From assembly GCF_038957035.1 (NCBI RefSeq), contig NZ_CP152412.1:2104501-2168500 (forward strand): 64,000 bases of DNA, written 5' to 3'. The position numbers and the translations under genes are program-made. Positions 27,946 through 37,458 of this stretch are shown here, one piece after another (the first letter of the stretch is position 1; every line of letters starts with the position of its first letter). Source of the DNA: Bradyrhizobium sp. B097. GTDB taxonomy: Bacteria > Pseudomonadota > Alphaproteobacteria > Rhizobiales > Xanthobacteraceae. Below the pieces are notes generated by a model that did not search any database, was not told the DNA's origin, and saw nothing but the letters and a program-made list of their open reading frames with translations.

Positions 27946-28046
27946 CATTCCCGGGCGCGCGAAGCGCGAGCCCGGAATCTATCCTGACGCAAGTGATGCG
28001 GATCAATGGATTCCGGGGTCTGCGCCTGGCGGCGCATCCCGGAATG
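27946..28046. repeat. Palindromic repeat (CATTCCCGGG / CCCGGAATG family), copy 1
   Basis: Arms CATTCCCGGGCGCGCGAAGC and the matching end GGCGCATCCCGGAATG enclose a second arm pair CCCGGAATC/GGATTCCGGGG. Related copies are at 30252 and 42281. With the hairpin at 27887 this accounts for most of the 27736-28074 gap. Confidence 0.85.
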
Positions 28047-28074
28047 ACGATGTGGAAGGAAAGCGGACCGGGTT

Positions 28075-29178
28075 TTACTCCGCCGCTTCGGTCGCCTTCA
28101 GCGTCGGATAATCCGTGTAGCCCTTGGCGCCGCCGCCGTAGAAGGTCGCCTTGTCCCAGTCGTTGAGCGGGGCGCCGGCCTTGAGCCGCTCGACCAGATC
28201 GGGATTGGAGATGAACGGCTTGCCGAACGCGATCAGGTCGGCAGCACCGGCCTCCAGCACCTTCTCCGCCAGCGCGAAGTCGTAGCCGTTGTTGGCGACA
28301 TAGGCCTGCTTGAAGCGCTTGCGCAGCGAGGCGTAGTCGAACGGTGCGATGTCGCGCGGGCCGCCGGTCGCGCCCTCGATGACGTGGATATAGGTCAGCT
28401 TGAGCGCATTGAGCTGGTCGACGATGTAGTCGAACAGCGGTTGCGGATTGCTGTCGGAGACGTCGTTGGCCGGCGTCACCGGCGAGATGCGGATGCCGGT
28501 ACGCTCGGCGCCGGCCTCCTTGGCGACGACCTTGGAGACCTCCAGCATCAGCTGGGCGCGTTTCTCGATCGAACCGCCATAGGCGTCGGTGCGCTTGTTG
28601 GTGCCGTCCTTCGCGAACTGGTCGAGCAAATAGCCGTTGGCGCCATGGATCTCGACGCCGTCGAACCCGGCCGCCAGCGCATTCGCGGTGCCGCGCTTGA
28701 AATCCTCGATGATCCCGGGGATCTCCGACAGGTCGAGCGCGCGGGGCTCGGACACGTCGGCGAAGGTGCCGTTCACGAAGGTCTTGCCCTTGGCGCGGAT
28801 TGCGCTCGGCGCCACCGGCGCGCCGCCGTTCGGCTGCAGCGAGGTGTGCGAGATGCGGCCGACATGCCAGAGCTGGATGAAGATGTGGCCACCGCGCTCA
28901 TGCACGCGATCGGTGACCTTGCGCCAGGCCGCGACCTGCTCCTTCGAATAGATGCCGGGGGTGTCCTGATAGCCCTGGCCCTGCTGCGAGACCTGGCTCG
29001 CCTCGGTGATCAGAAGGCCGGCAGAAGCGCGCTGGCCGTAATAGTCCACCGCGAGCGGGCTTGGCACCATGCCGGGCGGCACCGCGCGGTTGCGCGTCAG
29101 CGGCGCCATCACGAATCGGTTCGGCAGCGTCAGCGGGCCAAGCTTGTAGGGCTCGAGAAGTTTGGTCGGGTGGCTCAT
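28075..29178 (-). CDS. Alkene reductase, Old Yellow Enzyme family (NemA type)
   Basis: This 367-residue FMN-dependent TIM-barrel oxidoreductase reduces activated C=C bonds with NAD(P)H. Visible motifs are LTLPNRFVMAPLTRNRA at the N-terminus, LITEASQVSQQGQGYQDTPG, the substrate-side IFIQLWHVGRISH, and DGVEIHGANGYLLDQFAKDG (about residues 170-190). The start is the ATG at 29178, giving MSHPTKLLEPYKLG, the usual OYE beginning; longer in-frame starts would add about 41 non-homologous residues. The SDR gene upstream is on the same strand with 88 bp between. Cellular substrate is unknown. Confidence 0.9.
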   Translation of the reverse strand: MSHPTKLLEPYKLGPLTLPNRFVMAPLTRNRAVPPGMVPSPLAVDYYGQRASAGLLITEASQVSQQGQGYQDTPGIYSKEQVAAWRKVTDRVHERGGHIFIQLWHVGRISHTSLQPNGGAPVAPSAIRAKGKTFVNGTFADVSEPRALDLSEIPGIIEDFKRGTANALAAGFDGVEIHGANGYLLDQFAKDGTNKRTDAYGGSIEKRAQLMLEVSKVVAKEAGAERTGIRISPVTPANDVSDSNPQPLFDYIVDQLNALKLTYIHVIEGATGGPRDIAPFDYASLRKRFKQAYVANNGYDFALAEKVLEAGAADLIAFGKPFISNPDLVERLKAGAPLNDWDKATFYGGGAKGYTDYPTLKATEAAE

Positions 29179-29266
29179 GTGAAACGGTTCCAGACAATGA
29201 TCGATGAGGAGAGATTTGTGCATTGCCGCGACGAGCGCAATGGTCGGGATATGCCCAGTTTGCAGG

Positions 29267-30127
29267 CTAGCCGCGCACAATTCCGCCCATGTGGCCGGCA
29301 TCGAGGAACAAAGTGTGCGCGTTCACGTAGGAGGATTCATTCGAAATCAGGAACAGCGCGGCATAGGCGACCTCCCAGCCGGTACCCTGGCGGCCGAAAG
29401 GCACTGTCACGGCGCGGTCCGATCGCCTGCGGCTGGCATCGCGGCCCATCGGCGTGTCCATGAAGCCGGGCGCGATGACATTGCAGCGAATGCCCTTGTC
29501 CTCGCCGGCCCGCGCGATCGCCCGTCCCAGCGCGATCTGCGCTGCCTTGGAGGATTCATAGGCCGGGTGGCGGCCGCCGGCGCGCTGGCTCGCCATCGAG
29601 GAGATCAGGATGATCGCGCCGCCCGGCGCCATCACCTCGAGCGCCTTCTGCGCGAACAGCATGTGGCTGCGGACGTTGACGGCGTAGTCGCGGTCCCAGG
29701 CTTCTGCCGTCATTTTGGGCAGCGACAGGCCGGAGGAAATGCCGACATTCAGCGCCAGCCCGTCGAGCCCGCCGAGTTCTTGCGCGCAGCGTTCAACCGC
29801 GGGGGCGATCGCCGCGACGTCGGAGACATCGACCACGTCGGTGAAGGCCTTGCCGCCTTCACCCGTGATTTGCGCGACGGTATCGTCGGCGGCGGCCTTG
29901 TTGACGTCGAGGCACGCGAGCGCGGCGCCTTCGCGCGCGAACAGCACGCTCATGGCGCGGCCGTTGCCGATCGGCGGCGCTTCATCCACGGTGGTGCGCT
30001 GTCCCGCGCCGACCACGATGATGCGCCGGTCGGCGAGGCGGCCGTGGTTCTTCGCAAGCCCCAGCGATTCCGCATGCAGCGAGGCGGACGGATCGACGGC
30101 TCTTGGTGCGTGGGTTGTGGTCGGCAT
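29267..30127 (-). CDS. Short-chain dehydrogenase/reductase with split glycine motif
   Basis: This is a 286-residue SDR. The nucleotide-binding glycine motif is unusual: IIVVGAGQR is separated from IGNGRAMSVLFAREG by about nine residues (TTVDEAPP), where classical SDRs have a continuous TGxxxGIG. The catalytic site is intact, with Ser in ILISSMASQR and YxxxK in PAYESSKAAQ. A classical NNAG is replaced by LNVG. It lies just upstream of the OYE gene on the same strand, and the two may be co-transcribed. Substrate is unknown. Confidence 0.85.
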   Translation of the reverse strand: MPTTTHAPRAVDPSASLHAESLGLAKNHGRLADRRIIVVGAGQRTTVDEAPPIGNGRAMSVLFAREGAALACLDVNKAAADDTVAQITGEGGKAFTDVVDVSDVAAIAPAVERCAQELGGLDGLALNVGISSGLSLPKMTAEAWDRDYAVNVRSHMLFAQKALEVMAPGGAIILISSMASQRAGGRHPAYESSKAAQIALGRAIARAGEDKGIRCNVIAPGFMDTPMGRDASRRRSDRAVTVPFGRQGTGWEVAYAALFLISNESSYVNAHTLFLDAGHMGGIVRG

Positions 30128-30251
30128 GGTGTGCTCCCTGACGTCTTGTTGTTGTCAGGGAGCAGTAGCACGGCCAAGCGTGCGAGGCGACGTGTCGCGC
30201 CGAAACCTTGGCGAAGGCGGAAAATCCCGCGGCGGGGAATATATTTGCCGC

Positions 30252-30353
30252 CGTCATTCCGGCGCGATGCGCAGCATCGAACCCGGAATCTCGAGATTCC
30301 CCGGTGCGCAATAGCGCACCTGAGGTTCGTCCTTCGGACGCCCCGGAATGACG
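30252..30353. repeat. Palindromic repeat (CGTCATTCCGG / CCCGGAATGACG family), copy 2
   Basis: Outer arms CGTCATTCCGG and CCCCGGAATGACG enclose smaller hairpins around GGTGCGCAATAGCGCACC. It lies between the SDR start and the DUF1993 stop. Confidence 0.85.
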
Positions 30354-30364
30354 CGCGGAGCGCG

Positions 30365-30868
30365 TCAGCTGACGCCGAGGAAATCGCGCTTGCCGATCTC
30401 GACACCGTTGTGGCGCAGGATGCCGTGCGCGGTGACGGCATGGAAGTAGAAGTTCGGGAGCGAGAAGGCGCTGACGAATTGCTGGCCCTTCAGGGTCATG
30501 GTGCGCTCGGCGCCGATCGGGAAGGTGACGTCCTTGGCGTCGGCGCCGTCGAACTGCTCCGGCTTGAACGATTTCACATAGTCGATCGTCTTCGCCAGCC
30601 GCTGCTTCAGTTCGCCGAAGCTCTTCTCGGTGTCGGGCGTCGACGGCACCTCGCTATGGGTCAGCCGCGCACAGCCTCTTGCGGCGTGATCGCAGACCAG
30701 CTGCACCTGCTTGGTCAGCGGCAGCATGTCGGCATAGAGCCGCGATCCCAGCAGCACCTCGGGCGCGATCTTCTTCGCTTCGCAATGCGCCTCGGCCTTG
30801 GTCAGCTCGCCGGTGAGGCTGTTGAGGATCTGCAAGTACGCGGGGACGACGGCGTCATAAAAGGACAT
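30365..30868 (-). CDS. DUF1993 family protein
   Basis: This 167-residue helical cytosolic protein belongs to DUF1993, a DinB-like fold group with no known function. Matching segments are MSFYDAVVPAYLQILNSLTG at the N-terminus, LYADMLPLTKQVQLVCDHA, and FSLPNFYFHAVTAHGILRHN near the C-terminus. The ATG at 30868 is used rather than a longer in-frame start because the conserved family N-terminus begins there. It is a single-gene unit between palindromic repeats. Confidence 0.85.
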   Translation of the reverse strand: MSFYDAVVPAYLQILNSLTGELTKAEAHCEAKKIAPEVLLGSRLYADMLPLTKQVQLVCDHAARGCARLTHSEVPSTPDTEKSFGELKQRLAKTIDYVKSFKPEQFDGADAKDVTFPIGAERTMTLKGQQFVSAFSLPNFYFHAVTAHGILRHNGVEIGKRDFLGVS

Positions 30869-31001
30869 GTGGATGCTCTTTGTTCTGATGAAATCCGGAT
30901 CTGCCGAACGGCGATGCTGCACATGGGGCCGCGAAGGGAATAATACAACTGCGGACGGCTGTAACACTTGGTCAAATATTTCTCGCGGTGGCGCTCTTAA
31001 T

Positions 31002-31167
31002 CCCGTCATCCCGGCGCAAAGGCTTCGCCTTTGTCGCTGGAGGTGCGAGCCTCCTCGGCGAGCCTCGAAGGATGCACGGCCCGGCTGTTGGCCGATTCAT
31101 CCTTCGAGGCTCGCTCCGCTCGCACCTCCAGCGACAAAGGCGAAGCCTTTGCGCGGGGATGACGGGG
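31002..31167. repeat. Long palindromic repeat (CCCGTCATCCC...GGGATGACGG)
   Basis: This is a 166-bp unit whose outer arms run CGCAAAGGCTTCGCCTTTGT and back, with an inner pair of CCTCGAAGGATGCA-type arms. The complementary arms total about 70 bp each side, with some gaps. It fills most of the 30869-31189 gap; nothing else is seen there. Confidence 0.88.
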
Positions 31168-31189
31168 AGAGATTTCGCGCGTAGCATCC

Positions 31190-32572
31190 CTACCGCGTCG
31201 GCGGCATCGCGGCGTCCGCGGCCGGCTGCGTGCGGCCACCGCCGCGCATCCGCGCCAAGAGCTCCGCGGTCGGCCAGGAGTCCGCCGGCAGGCCGTATTT
31301 TATCTGCATCGCTTTCACCGCGCTGCGGCTCGCCTGGCCGAGCACGCCGTCGATCTTGCCGACGTCGTAGCCGGCGCGCGCGAGAAGAGTTTGCAGCTCC
31401 TTGATCTCGCCAAACGGCAGTTGCGCGACCGGCGCGTGCGGCCGCTGCATCGGCGGTGCGCCCGCGATGCGGCCGGCGAGATAGCCGGCAGTGGTCGAAT
31501 AGATCAGCGAGTTATTCCACTCGGTGTAGGCGGCGAAGTTTGGATAAGCGAGGAAGGCTGGTCCCATTCGGCCCATCGGCAGCAGCAGCGAGGCCGCCAT
31601 CTCGTCATTCGGCAGAGCCTTGCCGTCGGTCAAGGTGACGCCGAGCGCTGCCCATTTCGAGCGCGGCAGCTTGACAGTGAGGTCGGCCTGGTCCCACGGA
31701 AAGTTCGCGGCCTGCGGCACGCGCACCTCCTGCAGCCACGGCTCGCCGCGGCGCCACTTCAATCCGTTGGCGATGTAATTTGCGGTCGAGCCGATCACGT
31801 CGGGGCCGCTCTGCAGGAGATTGCGATGGCCGTCGCCGTCATAGTCGACGGCATAGTTGAAATAGTGCGTCGGCAAAAATTGCGTCTGGCCGAGCTCGCC
31901 GGCCCATGAGCCGATCATCTCGTCGGGCGTCAGGTCGCCGCGCTCGATGATCTTCAGCGCCGCGATGGTCTCGCCCTGGAACATTTCCGAGCGGCGGCAA
32001 TCATAGGCCAGCGACACCAGCGATTTCAGCGTCGGCAGATTGCCCATCTGGACGCCGAAATCGCTCTCTAGTCCCCAGAACGCGGCGATCACCGCCGGCG
32101 GCACGCCATACTCCTTCTCGGCGCGCGCGAACGCGGCCGCGTAGGTTCGGATGTATTGCTGGCCCTGCTGCATCCGGTAGTTCGCAGCCATGCGGCCGGC
32201 GAACTGGGTGAAGATCTGCCCGAACACGCGCTGGCCGCGGTCGCGGTTGACGATGCCCTGGTCGTAAACCAGATAGGGCGCGGTCTCTGCGATCGTACGC
32301 TGCGAGACGCCGGCGGCGACCGCCTTCTGCTTCAGCTCGGCGAGGAAGCGATCGAAGTTCTGCCCGTTGTGGCAGGACGCAGCCCTTGGCGATGCTGTGG
32401 TGGCCGGGCGCGCCCTGACCGGGGCCGGCCCTGCGGGATTGGGCAGCGGCTGCTGCGCCTGACCCAGCGATGAGAGCGCCAGCGCCCCCGCGATCGCTGC
32501 GAACATGATCGGGGCGCGGAGGGCGGATGCTGGCATCGATGTCACCGGCTGGAAAGGAGGATCAAGGCACAT
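31190..32572 (-). CDS. Lytic murein transglycosylase, MltB family, with peptidoglycan-binding domain
   Basis: This 460-residue periplasmic enzyme cleaves peptidoglycan glycan strands to 1,6-anhydro products. After a signal sequence (hydrophobic near residues 20-38) and a Pro/Ala linker, the SLT_2/MltB catalytic domain covers about residues 70-370. The catalytic Glu is in AAFWGLESDFGVQMGNLPT, and GSWAGELGQTQFLPTHYFNYA is diagnostic. A PG_binding_1 domain (EIKELQTLLARAGYDVGKID) occupies about residues 385-440. A second in-frame ATG at 32536 (MPASALRAP) gives a more usual signal peptide and may be the real start. Confidence 0.92.
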   Translation of the reverse strand: MCLDPPFQPVTSMPASALRAPIMFAAIAGALALSSLGQAQQPLPNPAGPAPVRARPATTASPRAASCHNGQNFDRFLAELKQKAVAAGVSQRTIAETAPYLVYDQGIVNRDRGQRVFGQIFTQFAGRMAANYRMQQGQQYIRTYAAAFARAEKEYGVPPAVIAAFWGLESDFGVQMGNLPTLKSLVSLAYDCRRSEMFQGETIAALKIIERGDLTPDEMIGSWAGELGQTQFLPTHYFNYAVDYDGDGHRNLLQSGPDVIGSTANYIANGLKWRRGEPWLQEVRVPQAANFPWDQADLTVKLPRSKWAALGVTLTDGKALPNDEMAASLLLPMGRMGPAFLAYPNFAAYTEWNNSLIYSTTAGYLAGRIAGAPPMQRPHAPVAQLPFGEIKELQTLLARAGYDVGKIDGVLGQASRSAVKAMQIKYGLPADSWPTAELLARMRGGGRTQPAADAAMPPTR

Positions 32573-32719
32573 CCTGCATACACCAGGGCGACAGCGGGCA
32601 ACAACGGGGGTGCCGCTGTTAGACCAATTGGGCTTCGGCAGGTTGAGGAGCCGCCGCTATGATCGGCAGGTGATTCGCGGGCAGGGGTGTCGGCGGATCG
32701 ATCACGCCCGGAGGGACCC

Positions 32720-34372
32720 ATGTGGAGTTTTCTCGAGCGTCTGTTGGATTCGTCGACGTTTTCGCCACACGGCATCTGCCTGTTGTGGGAGCCGGAGTTG
32801 ATCTGGCTGCACGTGATTTCAGACGCGATCATTGCCGCTTCGTATTTTTCGATTCCGTTTGCGCTGGCGATCCTCGTCTCCAAGCGCCGCGACTTCCAGT
32901 TCGGCTGGATGGCCTGGCCGTTCGCCGCGTTCATCCTCGCCTGCGGCCTCACCCATGTGTTCTCGATCTACACGCTGTGGGTGCCGATCTACGGGCTCGA
33001 AGGAATAGTCAAGGCGCTCACCGCTGTCGCCTCGATCTTCACCGCGGTGCTGCTCTGGCCGCTGATCCCGAAAATCCTGGCGATCCCGACCGAGGCGCAG
33101 CTGCGCGAGGCCCATGTCGCGCTCGCCGAGGAGGGCCGGCAGCGCCAGCGCTCGGAAGTCCTGCTCGAGCGTTTCCGCGAGGCCGAGGTCAATGAGAGCA
33201 AGATACGCCAGGCGCAGAAGATGGAAGCGGTCGGACAGCTCACCGGCGGCATCGCGCACGACTTCAACAACATCCTCACCGTCATCACCGGCACCATCGA
33301 CATCCTGGCCGAGGCGGTCACCCACAACCGCCAGCTCACCGAGATCACCAGTCTGATCCGCGACGCCGCCGAGCGCGGTGCATCGCTGACGCGGCATTTG
33401 CTCGCCTTCGCGCGCAAGCAGCCGCTGCAGCCGAGTGATGTCGACGTCAATGCGCTGATGATCGACACCATCGAGCTGCTGCGGCCGACCATCGGCGACC
33501 ATGTCGATATCGACTTTCGCCCGATGCCCGATCTGCCGCGCGCGCTGGTGGATTCCAACCAGCTGGTTACCGCGATCATCAATCTCGCGCTGAACGCGCG
33601 CGACGCGATGCCGAAGGGCGGCAGGCTGCGGATCGAGACCCGCACCGCCGAGCTGAAGCCATCAGACGTGCACGGCCATGACGGGCTTGCCGCCGGCGAC
33701 TATGTCGCGATTGCGCTGATCGACAACGGCCAGGGCATCGCAGAAGCCGATCTCGCCAAGGTGTTCGAGCCGTTCTTCACCACCAAGGACGTCGGCAAGG
33801 GCACCGGCCTCGGGCTTTCCATGGTCTACGGCTTCGTCAAACAGTCCAACGGCCACATCGCGCTCGATAGCGAGGTCGGCCGCGGCACGCGGGTGATGCT
33901 CTATCTGCCGCAAGCGGCGGTGCTCTCGCCGGCCGTGGCGCCCGAGCGGCGGCAGCCGGAGGTGCGCGGCGCGCAGGAGATCGTGCTCGTCGTCGAGGAC
34001 GACAGGCTGGTGCGCTCCTACGTGCTGACCCAGATCGAGAGCCTCGGCTACACGACACGCTCGGCCAACAATGGCGGCGAAGCGCTGGCCGTGCTCGACA
34101 GCGGCGCGCCGGTCGATCTGTTGTTCACCGACGTCATCATGCCCGGTGCGATGAACGGACGCGACCTCGCCACCGAGGCGCAGCAGCGGCGGCCTGGTTT
34201 GCGCGTGCTGTTCACCTCGGGCTACACCGATGACGCCATCGACCAGGACGGCAAGCTCGAGCAGGGCATCCTGTTCCTGGCCAAGCCCTACAGCCGCGCC
34301 CAGCTCGCCCGTATGCTGCGGGTCGCGCTGCGCGAGCAGGCGGCGGCGCGCGCGCAGGAGCCAGCGGAGTAG
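32720..34372 (+). CDS. Hybrid histidine kinase with ethylene-receptor-like membrane sensor
   Basis: This is a 550-residue sensor kinase. The first 120 residues carry three membrane helices resembling the plant ETR1/cyanobacterial ethylene-binding domain: Asp35, Tyr42, Ile45, Pro46, Cys75 and His79 sit at the same relative spacing as ETR1 Asp25, Tyr32, Ile35, Pro36, Cys65 and His69. A coiled-coil linker (about 125-165) joins a HisKA domain (His180 in [14 protein letters not shown]) and an HATPase domain ([28 protein letters not shown]). A receiver domain with Asp in LLFTDVIMP ends the protein. No GAF domain is present. GGAGGG supports the ATG. No response regulator gene is adjacent. Ligand identity is inferred. 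Confidence 0.9.
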   Translation: MWSFLERLLDSSTFSPHGICLLWEPELIWLHVISDAIIAASYFSIPFALAILVSKRRDFQFGWMAWPFAAFILACGLTHVFSIYTLWVPIYGLEGIVKALTAVASIFTAVLLWPLIPKILAIPTEAQLREAHVALAEEGRQRQRSEVLLERFREAEVNESKIRQAQKMEAVGQLTGGIAHDFNNILTVITGTIDILAEAVTHNRQLTEITSLIRDAAERGASLTRHLLAFARKQPLQPSDVDVNALMIDTIELLRPTIGDHVDIDFRPMPDLPRALVDSNQLVTAIINLALNARDAMPKGGRLRIETRTAELKPSDVHGHDGLAAGDYVAIALIDNGQGIAEADLAKVFEPFFTTKDVGKGTGLGLSMVYGFVKQSNGHIALDSEVGRGTRVMLYLPQAAVLSPAVAPERRQPEVRGAQEIVLVVEDDRLVRSYVLTQIESLGYTTRSANNGGEALAVLDSGAPVDLLFTDVIMPGAMNGRDLATEAQQRRPGLRVLFTSGYTDDAIDQDGKLEQGILFLAKPYSRAQLARMLRVALREQAAARAQEPAE

Positions 34373-34388
34373 CCACGATGCCGTAGCC

Positions 34389-34473
34389 GTAGCCCGGATG
34401 GAGCGAAGCGAAGTCCGGGAACAGTTTCACCACGGGGACGGCCCCGGATTCCGCTCCGCTCCATCCGGGCTAC
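34389..34473. repeat. Palindromic repeat (GTAGCCCGGATGGAGCG family), copy 2
   Basis: Same arms as at 7083: GTAGCCCGGATGGAGCGAAG and CTCCATCCGGGCTAC, with a different centre. Confidence 0.9.
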
Positions 34474-34611
34474 CGATCGCGACACATGACCAATCGTTAA
34501 TCCACGCCGCGTCGCTGCGACGCACACCTTCCCCTTGCGGCCTCGGCGGCAAAATCCCTACCTCAGCGGCGTCAGTTGTGGCAGCATTCCGCTCGCCGTG
34601 AGGGAACCACG

Positions 34612-35544
34612 ATGAATTATTTCCGCACCGCGCTTCTGCTTGCCGGCCTCACTGCGCTGTTCATGGGCGTCGGCTATCTGATCGGCGGCGGCACCGGCGC
34701 CGTGATCGCGCTGATCGTCGCGGCTGCGACAAATCTGTTCACCTACTGGAATTCCGATCGCATGGTGCTGTCGATGTACGGCGCCCATCAGGTCGATGCG
34801 CGTTCGGCGCCGGACCTTTACAATCTCGTCGCCGAGCTCGCGCAGCGCGCCGCGCTGCCGATGCCGCGCGTGTTCGTGATGGACGAGGCACAGCCGAACG
34901 CGTTCGCGACCGGCCGCAATCCGGAGAACGCCGCGGTCGCCGTCACCACCGGATTGATGCAGCAGCTCAGCCGCGAGGAGCTCGCCGGCGTGATCGCGCA
35001 CGAGCTCGCGCATATCAAGCACCATGACACGCTGACCATGACGATCACGGCGACGATCGCCGGCGCGATCTCGATGCTGGCGCAGTTCGGCATGTTCTTC
35101 GGCGGCAATCGCAACAACAACGGCCCCGGCATCGTCGGCTCGATCGCGATGATGATCCTGGCGCCGCTCGGCGCCATGCTGGTGCAGATGGCGATCAGCC
35201 GCACCCGCGAATACGCCGCCGACAATTTTGGCGCGCGCATCGTTGGGCAACCGATGTGGCTCGCGTCCGCGCTCGCGAAGATCGAGAACGCCGCGCACCA
35301 GCTGCCGAACATGGAGGCGGAGCGCAATCCGGCCACCGCGCACATGTTCATCGTCAACCCGCTGTCGGGCCATGGCGTCGACAATCTGTTCGCCACCCAC
35401 CCCTCGACCGCGAACCGCATCGCCGCGCTGCAGCAGCTCGCCGCCGAGCTCGGCACCCAGACCGCGCCACGCCCGGCCGGCGCCAGCTATCCGCCGCGCA
35501 GCCCGTGGGGCGGTGCCTCAGGCCAGCGCGGGCCGTGGGGCTAG
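34612..35544 (+). CDS. htpX: Membrane zinc metalloprotease HtpX
   Basis: This 310-residue M48-family inner-membrane protease takes part in membrane protein quality control. Two N-terminal helices (residues 5-22 and 25-42) precede the zinc site [10 protein letters not shown] (HExxH, near residue 136), followed by two more hydrophobic segments and [12 protein letters not shown], which holds the third zinc ligand Glu. The C-terminus is Pro/Gly-rich ([19 protein letters not shown]). The ATG gives [19 protein letters not shown], a typical start. It is a single gene between palindromic repeats. Confidence 0.95.
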   Translation: MNYFRTALLLAGLTALFMGVGYLIGGGTGAVIALIVAAATNLFTYWNSDRMVLSMYGAHQVDARSAPDLYNLVAELAQRAALPMPRVFVMDEAQPNAFATGRNPENAAVAVTTGLMQQLSREELAGVIAHELAHIKHHDTLTMTITATIAGAISMLAQFGMFFGGNRNNNGPGIVGSIAMMILAPLGAMLVQMAISRTREYAADNFGARIVGQPMWLASALAKIENAAHQLPNMEAERNPATAHMFIVNPLSGHGVDNLFATHPSTANRIAALQQLAAELGTQTAPRPAGASYPPRSPWGGASGQRGPWG

Positions 35545-35588
35545 GGCGGGACGAGGCTAGGCTGAATATCGGGCACAGATTCCTTCGC

Positions 35589-35703
35589 CTCTCCCGCTTG
35601 CGGGGGAGGCCGACGCGCGCAGCGCGGCGGGTGGGGGCTCCCTCCATAATACGACTCGTGGAGAGAGCCCCCACCCCGGCCCTCCCCCGCAAGCGGGAGA
35701 GGG
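35589..35703. repeat. Nested palindromic repeat (CCTCTCCCGCTTGCGGG family), copy 2
   Basis: Arms CCTCTCCCGCTTGCGGGGGA and CCCCCGCAAGCGGGAGAGG enclose GGGTGGGGGCTC and GAGCCCCCACCC. It is a shorter relative of the element at 9427-9603. Confidence 0.9.
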
Positions 35704-35776
35704 AGCGCACCGCCTTTGCGGCTGCCATTCAACAAATCTAATCTTGCTTCAGCGCCCGTAAGCGTTGCCCACCCCG

Positions 35777-36727
35777 CTACGCGCTCGCGGCGTCCAGCCG
35801 CTCGACCTGACCCTTGCTCAGCTCCAGCTTCGCCGCCGCGACCAGCGTTGCCACCTGCTCGGGCTTGGTTGCGCTCGCTATCGGCGCAGTGATGCCGGGC
35901 TTCGCCATCAGCCAGGCGAGCGCAACCGCGGCCGGCTCGGCGTGGGTCTCCGCGGCGACCTCGTCGAGGCCGGCGAGGATCCGCATGCCGCGCGGGTTCA
36001 TGTATTTTGGAATGCTGCGCGCACCGCGCGGGCTCTTGGCGAAGTCGCTCTCCGAGCGATATTTGCCGGTCAGGAATCCGGCGGCGAGGGAGAAGAACGT
36101 GATCACGCCGACGTCGTTCTCCTCGCAGACGCGCTGCAGCGCGCCCTCATAGCTCGACCGCTCCGCCAGGCTGTATTCGGGCTGCATACTCTCATAGCGC
36201 GGCAGCCCATTCGCCCTGGAAATATCCAGCGCGCTCTTGAGCCGCTCCGCCGAGAAATTCGAGGCGCCGATCGCCCTGATCTTGCCGGCCTTGATCAATT
36301 TGTCATAGGCGGCGAGCGTCTCTTCCTGCGGCGTCGTCTCATCGTCCTTATGGGACTGGTAGAGGTCGATGTGGTCGGTCTGCAGCCGCCGCAGCGAGTC
36401 CTCGACGGCGCGCGCGATGTAGTCCGGCTTCAGGCCGACATTGCCGTCTCCCATGTCCATGCCGACCTTGGTGGCGAGGACGATGCGGTTGCGGTTGCCG
36501 CGCGCCTTCATCCATTTGCCGATGATCGTCTCGGACTCGCCGCCGTGATGACCCGGCACCCAGCGCGAATAGACGTCGGCCGTATCCAGGAACGTCAGTC
36601 CATGCTCCAGCACGCTGTCGAGCAGCCGGAAAGATGTAGTCTCGTCCACCGTCCAGCCGAACACATTGCAGCCGAAGCAGAGGGGAGGGACGGTGATGCC
36701 GGAGCGGCCGAGCGCGCGATGCTTCAT
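35777..36727 (-). CDS. Aldo/keto reductase
   Basis: This is a 316-residue NADPH-dependent TIM-barrel reductase. The catalytic tetrad is visible: Asp and Tyr in FLDTADVYSRW, Lys in LATKVGMDMG, and His in DLYQSHKDD. The cofactor-side GASNFSAERL and the C-terminal LMAKPGITAPIASATKPEQV are also conserved. The start at 36727 (MKHRALGRSGITVPPLCFGC) is the usual one; a longer reading adds 82 unrelated residues. It is transcribed away from the GYD gene across a 395-bp gap. Substrate is unknown. Confidence 0.92.
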   Translation of the reverse strand: MKHRALGRSGITVPPLCFGCNVFGWTVDETTSFRLLDSVLEHGLTFLDTADVYSRWVPGHHGGESETIIGKWMKARGNRNRIVLATKVGMDMGDGNVGLKPDYIARAVEDSLRRLQTDHIDLYQSHKDDETTPQEETLAAYDKLIKAGKIRAIGASNFSAERLKSALDISRANGLPRYESMQPEYSLAERSSYEGALQRVCEENDVGVITFFSLAAGFLTGKYRSESDFAKSPRGARSIPKYMNPRGMRILAGLDEVAAETHAEPAAVALAWLMAKPGITAPIASATKPEQVATLVAAAKLELSKGQVERLDAASA

Positions 36728-37122
36728 GAGTGTTCTTTCTCTTGTTCTTGGCGGGAGGCGCGGGACACTGAGGCAGATTGCCCTTGTTTGCAAGGCACCG
36801 TGCCGGCCACAACGATCTGAGGCGAATCCGGAAATGATCGATTGGAAGGAATGATGCAGGCCGCGCATCAGGTCAGCTTCGCTGCCCCTCAGTCTGCGTC
36901 TTCGGGCGATTTCGTCGCAGCGCAGGATTTCATTCGCAGGACGTTTGATGTAGATTGTCGCGCGAGCTGCCACCGGTCACGCCGGAATTCCGGAGAATGA
37001 GCGGCAGCGCAACTGGCCATCGGCAGGCCGCTTCTTCCTCATTTCAGTACGAAATCTTCTTCTGCCCGGGCGGTGCTCGGGTGAATGCCTTTTTCCATTC
37101 CCAGCCAAGTGGAGGGATTGCC
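36728..37122. other. Intergenic gap between divergent genes, nothing recognised
   Basis: This is a 395-bp stretch between the divergent aldo/keto reductase and GYD-domain genes. It has no convincing ORF and no palindromic repeat, which is unusual here. It must hold the two promoters, but no clear -35/-10 pair was found. Confidence 0.5.
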
Positions 37123-37458
37123 ATGCACTTCTGCCTCTCAGGGGAATACACGCCGCGTTCCATCAACAGCATCATGGAGAACCCGACAACCAATCGGCTA
37201 GAGGCGGCCAAGAAGTTGATCGAGGCGGGCGGCGGCAAATTGATTTCGATGTACAGCATGGCGGCCGATGGCCCCGGCGTGATGGTGATCTTCGACGTGC
37301 CGGATCCGACCGTCGCACCCGCCATCACTGGCGTGGTCGTGGCGGCCGGCGCCATCCAGAATGTGAAGCTGGTCCGGCTGTTCACGCAGGACGAGATCAA
37401 GGTGGTGCGTCAGCACGCGAGCAAGCTCAAGGCCGCCTACTCGCCTCCAGGAAGTTAG
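37123..37458 (+). CDS. GYD domain protein
   Basis: This 111-residue cytosolic protein of the GYD family is named for a conserved motif and has a ferredoxin-like alpha/beta fold. Matching features are the N-terminal FCLSGEYTPRSINSIMENPT, then KLIEAGGGKLISMYSMAADG and GVMVIFDVPD. GGAGGGA sits 5 bp before the ATG. No enzymatic residues are defined for the family. A longer in-frame reading would add unlikely residues, so the ATG at 37123 is preferred. Confidence 0.82.
   Translation: MHFCLSGEYTPRSINSIMENPTTNRLEAAKKLIEAGGGKLISMYSMAADGPGVMVIFDVPDPTVAPAITGVVVAAGAIQNVKLVRLFTQDEIKVVRQHASKLKAAYSPPGS

Noticed and set aside
31002..31167. Possible CRISPR-like array or small ncRNA because of the regular hairpins
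   Set aside because: There is one palindromic unit, with no repeat-spacer periodicity and no cas genes; it matches the dispersed palindrome pattern seen throughout the window.
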